From a bacterium (GTDB lineage Bacteria > BMS3Abin14): a stretch of 12,063 nt of DNA. The DNA lies in the NCBI GenBank assembly GCA_022865845.1, contig JALHUC010000273.1, positions 1-12,063 of the forward strand, read 5' to 3'. Below, piece after piece: positions 7,821 through 12,063 of this stretch. The notes below the pieces were generated by a model that saw only the letters and a list, made by a program, of their open reading frames with translations, was not told the DNA's origin and did not search any database. The position numbers and the translations under genes are program-made. Position 1 is the stretch's first letter, and every line of letters begins with the position of its first letter.

Positions 7821-8597
7821 ATGAGATTTTTGGGCGGAACAATGTTGTTGGCTGTAAGTATCGTATTTTGCCTCCCAGGGGTACTCTGCGCTATGTCCGG
7901 CAGTGAGGAGCTCGGTCAGGCTTATCATCCGCAGATAAGGGAAACCAGAGGCTCGGTCATGGTGAAGGGCGCGAAGTACAATATCTGGGAACCAGCTGAG
8001 AGGGGAATGCTGCTCCTTGCCGGGGATATCCTCAGGACGGAGAAAGGTGGATTTGCCAGGATCGAATTCGCCAGCGGCATCATCGAACTTTACGAGACTA
8101 CCGTTATGGTCATCCCTTCCATCGGAGTCCAGGACAGGAAGAAGGATATCCAGGAGGTCAGCATCGAGGAGGGCAAGGCACTATTTGATATCAACCCCCT
8201 CGGTGTGGAGCGTGGGTTCGAGTTCCGGACGAAGAACATTCAGGGCGGCGTCAAAGGAACAATGTTTACCGTAAGCTACCTGGAAGAAGGAACTTCCGTC
8301 AACGTTTACCGGGGGGTTGTCCGGGTGTCAGACCTGGAGAGATCTGAGAGTTCACAGGTGGAACTGTTGGCCGGGAATACGGTTCGCGTGGAGAAACGCA
8401 CCGACTTCAGAGCGGTACAGAAGTTCGATCCTGAATTGGCCATCGAAAATTACCGCAACAACATACCCCCGGGTCTGGACGGTAAGGGGTTCCCTGCCGA
8501 TTACAACGCCAATCCAGGAAACAAGGGTGTCCGGAAAAGGGGAGCTGGAAAAGCAGGTTCATACGATGCCAATTTGGACGATGACCGTGAACGATGA
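7821..8597 (+). CDS. Secreted FecR-domain protein
   Basis: Exported protein of 258 residues with one FecR domain. The start is ATG 7821, because GGAGG (7811-7815) lies 5 nt before it and a clear signal peptide follows (MRFLGG, hydrophobic core to about 20, likely cleavage after VLCA at 24). The longer frame from 7734 would start upstream of the predicted transcription start and is rejected. The FecR region (about 42-192) shows 'GSVMVKG', 'LLAGDILRTEKGGFARIEF', 'FEFRTKNIQGGVKGTMFTV' and 'VNVYRGVVRV', the beta-rich pattern of the family. The tail (about 205-258) is polar and probably disordered, with many Gly, Asn, Asp and Arg. Classical FecR proteins transmit a periplasmic signal to an anti-sigma factor; this one lacks the FecR N-terminal cytoplasmic part and a visible TM after the signal peptide, so it is a periplasmic or surface binding protein. 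Partner, perhaps the adjacent CHASE2 sensor, is inferred. Confidence 0.87.
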   Translation: MRFLGGTMLLAVSIVFCLPGVLCAMSGSEELGQAYHPQIRETRGSVMVKGAKYNIWEPAERGMLLLAGDILRTEKGGFARIEFASGIIELYETTVMVIPSIGVQDRKKDIQEVSIEEGKALFDINPLGVERGFEFRTKNIQGGVKGTMFTVSYLEEGTSVNVYRGVVRVSDLERSESSQVELLAGNTVRVEKRTDFRAVQKFDPELAIENYRNNIPPGLDGKGFPADYNANPGNKGVRKRGAGKAGSYDANLDDDRER

Positions 8598-8628
8598 CCA
8601 TGAAGACGACTAACAGTAACTGATTTCT

Positions 8629-8922
8629 GAATCCGGATTCTGGTACCCAAGCCCGCAACGCTAATGCGGCTTGGGTTCCGCGTTCCGTGTTTCGGGTTTC
8701 GGGTTGAACATCAAACCTCAAACATCAATCGCACGGCGCTGGTGCGCCTCAGATTTCGGGTTTCGAGTTCCGGGTTTCGGGTTTTACCAATCACGAATCA
8801 CCCGCCTTCGCCTCAAACTTCGACGTGCCAAGCGAGTCACGAATCACGTCTCTTTCCCCGTTGGACTTTGGACATGGGACCTTGGGCTGGTTTTCCCAGA
8901 CCCCAAATCCCAGACCCCAAAC
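8629..8922. repeat. Composite region of 7-nt periodic degenerate repeats (site 2)
   Basis: This gene-free stretch after the FecR-domain gene contains a perfect 12-bp palindrome (GAATCCGGATTC, 8629-8640) and then several arrays with a 7-nt period. TTYCGNG units occupy 8676-8703 (four), followed in phase by TCAAACN-like units 8711-8731. TTTCGGG-like units occupy 8754-8781 (four), then in phase AATCACS 8789-8802. GGACNNN/GGGCTGG units occupy 8863-8890, then TTTT, then CCCARAY units 8895-8922 (four) facing them in inverted sense. Related CACGAATCACG words sit at 8838-8848. The translated frames read as monotonous FRV/GFRV strings and are not genes. Nothing else is supported between 8598 and 8945. 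Confidence 0.75.
8646..8675 (+). terminator. Hairpin after the FecR-domain gene, possible terminator
   Basis: Left arm 8646-8657 (CCCAAGCCCGCA) pairs with right arm 8665-8675 (TGCGGCTTGGG) with one bulged C, around a 7-nt loop. It is a stable 11-bp stem 48 nt after the stop codon, a sensible place to end the transcript. It lacks the T-run of an intrinsic terminator (GGGTTCC follows), so it may instead protect the 3' end or be part of the repeat region. Confidence 0.35.
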
Positions 8923-8945
8923 ACCAGGTACGGACACACGCGATA

Positions 8946-9338
8946 TCATCGGTGGCATTTCAGACAGACATCGCGTGTGACATCCCATAGTCCTTTAGCT
9001 CTCGCCAGTTCCGGATCCTTCATCACATTCATTGTTTTGTATTCACTTCCAGGTTCATGGCATGCATCGCATTGCCCGATGGAGGCCGCCTTGAGCAGGC
9101 TTGCGGAGGCGGTAGTGTGAGGGTCGTGGCACAGCTGACAATCCCCGGCAAGCCGTGATTTGCCGTGGATGCCATCTTTTTCCCCCTATGGCAAACTGAC
9201 ACACAATCCGGGTGTTTGGGCCTTGAGGAGGCCTCTGGCAGGCCCTGAGTGGGGATAGTGGCAGGAGAGGCACCTCTACCCTTCCTTCATGGGCTGGTGA
9301 ACCACCTTTTTCCCTTTTCCGGAATTCTCTATCTTCAA
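8946..9338 (-). pseudogene. Remnant of a doubled-CXXCH multiheme cytochrome c
   Basis: Read on the minus strand in one frame, this stretch keeps the signature of a periplasmic multiheme c-type cytochrome but cannot encode one. Heme-attachment motifs in order are CLSCH (9272-9258), a broken CVS-CH (9203-9189), CQLCH (9140-9126), CDACH (9071-9057) and CLKCH (8966-8952), two residues before the TGA at 8946. Spacer text is typical of doubled-CXXCH domains: 'KKVVHQPMKEG' before the first motif, 'CHYPHSG' and 'CHDPHTT' after motifs. Defects are an in-frame TAG at 9276-9278, a second TAG at 9186-9188 directly after the broken motif, no start codon or signal peptide, and loss of the N-terminal part at the end of the PBP gene (in-frame stop at 9339-9341). 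At the broken site, removing one T from TTT restores CVSCH; a second indel must follow to return to frame. It formerly would have carried electrons; it is now very probably inert. Confidence 0.8.
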
Positions 9339-11308
9339 TCAGGATGAATCCCACAAACCTCTTCCGGCGCTGTTCCTTCGAGAAAAACTTCACTGATCCT
9401 GTTTTCACATTTTGGACCTGCCAGCAATCCTGAATCCGGATCCACCTCCACGATCTCGATCCCGGAAGGGATCTCAAACTCTTCCGGAAGGCTCTCTGTC
9501 CCCGATCTGGCTTTTCGCATGAAGTTTATCCAGATGGGAAGAGCAGCTCTTGCGCCTGCTTCCCCATGCCCCAGGCTGTCCGACTTGTCAAAACCCATCC
9601 AGGCTCCGGCAGCCAGTTCAGGAGTGTAGCCGATGAACCACGCATCCTTGTAGTCATCGGTAGTGCCGGTTTTACCGGCCATGGGCCAACCAAGGCTCGC
9701 AGCCCGCCTGCCGGTCCCGCGCTGGATCACACCCTCCAGGACGTTAGTCGTGAGATAGGCAACGTCGGGCGACAGAGCATCAGAAAGTTGAAGTGGGGGC
9801 TCCCAGAGCACCTGTCCCTGCCGGTTCAGGACACGTCTTATGTACCTTGGGCTCACAAGGATCCCGCGGTTGGCAAATATTCCATAGGCAGACACCATCT
9901 CCTGGAGGCTTACGTCAAAAACACCCAGAGCCAGGCTGGGGTAGGGCTTCAGTTCAGAACGGATACCCAGTTTCCGGGCCATATCCATAACAGGCTGGTA
10001 TCCCAGCTTTATGAGAAGATCCACGGAGGCAGCGTTCAGTGACCTTTCCAATGCTGACCGCAAAGTGACCGAACCGTTGTAGTGCCCGGAATAGTTCACC
10101 GGAACATAGGGAGGAGACCCCTTTATCTCAACCTCAAACGGTTCGTCATTCAATTGGGTGGTGGGAGTGAAACCAGCGGCCAGTGCGGCCGCATAAATAA
10201 CCGGTTTGAACGCTGAACCAGGCTGGCGTCTTGCCTGTGTGGCGCGGTTGTAGGGAGAAGAGGTGAAATCCCGTCCCCCTACGAGTGCCTTCACCTCGCC
10301 ACTCGCAGGGGCCAGGGCGATGAAAGAGGCCTGGACAGGAGGTGTACCGGTCTTTCCAGGTTGCCTCGCCTCATAAGCGGCAATTCCCATGTTGACCGCT
10401 TCCCTGGCAGACCTTTGCAGGTCCAGGTTCAGTGTTGATTCGATCACAATCCCGCCCCGATAGAGCAGGTTGGCACCGAGTTTCTCTTCCAGTTCACGTC
10501 TTATTATCTCGGTGAAATAGGGTGCAGGATCCTCAGGTGAGGGGGTTGGGGAAAGAGAAAAGCCGGTTTGAGCAGCTTCATCATGGTCTTTTTGAGTGAT
10601 GTAGCCTTCGGTTAGCAGCCGATCGAGGACGGTCCTCATCCGCTGCCTTGCCCTTTCAGGATGGTTTATGGGGGAATATAAGGCCGGAGAACGGGGCAGG
10701 CCGGCGATCAGGGCGCTCTCTGCGAGGGTCAGTTCCTGAGCATGCTTACCGAAATATGTTCTTGCGGCAGCTTCAACACCGTATGCGCCCTCCCCCAGGT
10801 AGATCTGGTTCAGGTACAGTGAGAGGATCTCTTCCTTTGAGTATCCGCGCTCGATGTTTACGGCCAGAAAGGCTTCCTTTATTTTTCTTATCAGAGTCTT
10901 TTCAGGGGTCAGGAACAGGACCTTGGATAGCTGCTGGGTTAAAGTACTGCCCCCTTCAACCACCCGCAGGGAGGTGATGTCTTTCCACAGAGCTCTCAGT
11001 ATTCCTCTCAGGTCAAGTCCGAAATGCTGATAGAATCGCGCATCCTCCACCGCAACGACAGCTTTTATAAGGTTGTCAGGGATCTCCTGGATGGAAATGG
11101 GGATGCGACGCTCTACAAAGAAGGAGCGTACAGGTCTTCCATCATCAGCCAGGATCCTCGTTACAGAGGAGGGCTCATAGGTCTGGAGGCTCTCCACCTG
11201 GGGCAGGTCCTGGGTAACGGCAAGAAGAGTTCCCAGAAAGACCCCAATTGTAAGGGCTCCGAGGAGAGGAAGGCCGATCCATAATTTGTATTTGCTTGAT
11301 AATGACAT
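9335..11308 (-). CDS. Class A penicillin-binding protein (PBP1A type), bifunctional peptidoglycan synthase
   Basis: Polymerises lipid II into glycan strands and cross-links the peptides at the outer face of the inner membrane. The 657 residues show an N-terminal TM anchor (about 11-31), a GT51 glycosyltransferase (about 50-230) and a transpeptidase (about 320-600). GT51 motifs: E88-D89 within 'EDARFYQHFGLD', GGSTLTQQL at 119-127, and 'RKIKEAFLAVNIERGYSKEE' followed by 'YLNQIYLGEGAYGVEAAA'. Transpeptidase motifs: SAFK with nucleophile S365 and K368, SLN at 423-425, and KTGTT from K546. All catalytic motifs are intact. It is shorter than E. coli PBP1a (about 850), consistent with lacking a large inserted OB-type domain. 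The end ('GPKCENRISEVFLEG', 'VCGIHPD') resembles PBP1A C-termini in related lineages. ATG 11308 has AAGGA about 12 nt upstream, a rather long gap, so the start is fairly but not fully certain. Transcribed divergently from the HD-domain gene. Confidence 0.96.
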   Translation of the reverse strand: MSLSSKYKLWIGLPLLGALTIGVFLGTLLAVTQDLPQVESLQTYEPSSVTRILADDGRPVRSFFVERRIPISIQEIPDNLIKAVVAVEDARFYQHFGLDLRGILRALWKDITSLRVVEGGSTLTQQLSKVLFLTPEKTLIRKIKEAFLAVNIERGYSKEEILSLYLNQIYLGEGAYGVEAAARTYFGKHAQELTLAESALIAGLPRSPALYSPINHPERARQRMRTVLDRLLTEGYITQKDHDEAAQTGFSLSPTPSPEDPAPYFTEIIRRELEEKLGANLLYRGGIVIESTLNLDLQRSAREAVNMGIAAYEARQPGKTGTPPVQASFIALAPASGEVKALVGGRDFTSSPYNRATQARRQPGSAFKPVIYAAALAAGFTPTTQLNDEPFEVEIKGSPPYVPVNYSGHYNGSVTLRSALERSLNAASVDLLIKLGYQPVMDMARKLGIRSELKPYPSLALGVFDVSLQEMVSAYGIFANRGILVSPRYIRRVLNRQGQVLWEPPLQLSDALSPDVAYLTTNVLEGVIQRGTGRRAASLGWPMAGKTGTTDDYKDAWFIGYTPELAAGAWMGFDKSDSLGHGEAGARAALPIWINFMRKARSGTESLPEEFEIPSGIEIVEVDPDSGLLAGPKCENRISEVFLEGTAPEEVCGIHPD

Positions 11309-11330
11309 AAAATGGATTCATCCTTTTATG

Positions 11331-11522
11331 ATTCCAGATTCCAGATCAAACCTATTACCACGTCTGAAATGCCTTGGAAACTGGCCCCGGTCTTTGTTAT
11401 CCCTGTATAGCGCATTGAGCAGCTGTTGTGTAATATAGAAAACCATTATGAAACATCCGAATCGAAATTCTGGAAATCGGTGTACAGTTCTTCTCTGGAA
11501 TATAAAATTTGGAATCTGGAAT
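11331..11522. repeat. Inverted 7-nt repeats flanking the divergent intergenic region (site 3)
   Basis: ATTCCAG occurs twice in tandem at 11331-11344. Its reverse complement appears at the other end of the gap as 7-nt spaced units from 11494: TCTGGAA, TATAAAA, TTTGGAA, TCTGGAA (11494-11521). The arms are exact inverted copies over 13 bp (ATTCCAGATTCCA at 11331-11343 with 11510-11522), separated by 166 nt. Another TCTGGAA is at 11469-11475. The region lies between the starts of the PBP gene and the HD-domain gene, so both promoters must be inside or beside it; no -35/-10 pair convinced me. Nothing else was recognised in the gap 11309-11544. Confidence 0.72.
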
Positions 11523-11544
11523 TGAAGTAACCCCGGGAGGCCCC

Positions 11545-12063
11545 ATGGAACACCAGGAAGCTTTGGATCTTGTTTTCGAACTGGTTACCGAACCGAATCT
11601 GCGCAATCATATGCTTTCCACCGAAGCGGTGATGCGGGCTCTTGCCATGCGCTTCGATCAGGATCCAGACTATTGGGGTTTTGCAGGCCTGGTTCATGAT
11701 CTTGATTACGACGAGACCGTAAACGATTTTCCCCGGCACGGATATGTGACTTCAGAGATCTTGAGGGAAAAAGGGGTCCCGGAAGAGATCCTTGATGCAG
11801 TTGTAGCCCATGCAGGGCACAGGGAAAGGGTCACCTTACTTGACAAGGCTCTCTATTGTGCCGATCCGGTTACTGGACTGGTTACGGCGGCAGCGCTTAT
11901 TAGGCCGGAGAAAAAACTGGAACTGGTCAAGCTCAAGAGCCTGAAAAAACGTTTCAAGGAAAAGCAGTTTGCCAGGGGTGCCGACAGGGATCAGATCAGG
12001 TCTTGTGAGGATCTCGGTATGGAGTTGGAGGAATTTCTGGAAATGAGCCTTGAAGCGATGAAA
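11545..12063 (+). CDS. Small HD-domain (HDIG-type) phosphohydrolase, 3' end missing
   Basis: Metal-dependent phosphohydrolase of the HD superfamily, cytoplasmic. The 173 visible residues run to the window edge without a stop; similar stand-alone HDIG proteins have about 180-200 residues, so only a few may be missing. ATG 11545 follows GGGAGG (11535-11540). Candidate metal ligands are H22 ('RNHMLSTEAVMRALA'), H51-D52 ('GLVHDLDYDE'), H65 ('FPRHGYVTSEIL'), H89 ('VVAHAGH') and D107 ('ALYCADPVTGLVTAAAL'). The 'KSLKKRFKEKQFARGADRDQI' stretch near the C-terminus is a recurring feature of this small family. It lacks the GYP motif, so it is not a cyclic-di-GMP enzyme of the 5500-7596 type. The true substrate of this family is not known to me. 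Divergent from the PBP gene, with a 236-nt shared upstream region. Confidence 0.88.
   Translation, partial: MEHQEALDLVFELVTEPNLRNHMLSTEAVMRALAMRFDQDPDYWGFAGLVHDLDYDETVNDFPRHGYVTSEILREKGVPEEILDAVVAHAGHRERVTLLDKALYCADPVTGLVTAAALIRPEKKLELVKLKSLKKRFKEKQFARGADRDQIRSCEDLGMELEEFLEMSLEAMK

Noticed and set aside
8676..8922. CRISPR array
   Set aside because: Repeat units are 7 nt without spacers of uniform length, and no cas gene is present.
8664..9120. Overlapping plus-strand reading frames of 108 and 149 codons after the FecR-domain gene
   Set aside because: They translate the 7-nt repeats into monotonous Phe-Arg-Val/Gly-Phe strings and then run antisense through the cytochrome remnant; no ribosome site or domain.
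9186..9278. Amber recoding (pyrrolysine or similar) at the two TAG codons of the cytochrome remnant
   Set aside because: One TAG directly follows a disrupted heme motif, the gene has no start or signal peptide, and neighbouring genes use TAG as an ordinary stop (adaptor, pump, HD-GYP). Decay is the simpler explanation.
9055..9477. Minus-strand frame of 140 codons
   Set aside because: It starts inside the PBP coding region in another frame. It touches the cytochrome remnant only in a frame that loses the CxxCH motifs.
9665..9685. Perfect short hairpin (GCCGG-TTTTA-CCGGC-like) in the PBP gene
   Set aside because: It encodes the catalytic Lys-Thr-Gly region, so the complementarity follows from codon choice at a conserved site; no terminator is expected inside the gene.

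Overview
The window looks like a chromosomal piece of a Gram-negative bacterium, most probably a Desulfobacterota-type ('deltaproteobacterial') lineage, possibly from a metagenome. This is inferred from moderately high G+C genes, a tripartite RND efflux operon, a sigma-54 promoter, a CHASE2/HD-GYP sensor beside a FecR-domain protein, and remains of a doubled-CXXCH multiheme cytochrome c. No rRNA, tRNA, transposase, integrase or CRISPR array was found, so taxonomy rests on gene style only.

Layout. Positions 1-5313 (+) hold a tight three-gene operon: the C-terminal part of a TolC-type outer-membrane channel, a membrane-fusion adaptor, and an inner-membrane RND pump, with 16-17 nt between genes. 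Together they form one envelope-spanning export machine. After a gap made largely of degenerate 7-nt repeats comes a CHASE2-3TM-GAF-like-HD-GYP protein (5500-7596, +), a predicted membrane-bound cyclic-di-GMP phosphodiesterase. A 224-nt gap follows, with two overlapping dyads and a well-matched sigma-54 promoter, driving a secreted FecR-domain protein (7821-8597, +). CHASE2 and FecR domains both act outside the cytoplasm, so these two may form a signalling pair.

Positions 8598-8945 contain no gene. They are largely built of 7-nt periodic repeats, a 12-bp palindrome and a hairpin. On the minus strand, 9338-8946 is a decayed multiheme cytochrome c: four intact CxxCH motifs, a fifth broken one and two in-frame stops, truncated at the 3' end of the neighbouring gene. 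That neighbour (11308-9335, -) is an intact class A penicillin-binding protein with both glycosyltransferase and transpeptidase motifs. A divergent intergenic region (11309-11544) carries a third inverted pair of 7-nt repeats. A small HD-domain phosphohydrolase (11545 onward, +) runs off the right edge.

The least expected signal is that three separate intergenic regions carry short degenerate arrays with an exact 7-nt period. Two and part of the third are arranged as facing inverted arms. Each site uses a different heptamer word, so this is a shared architecture rather than copies of one element.
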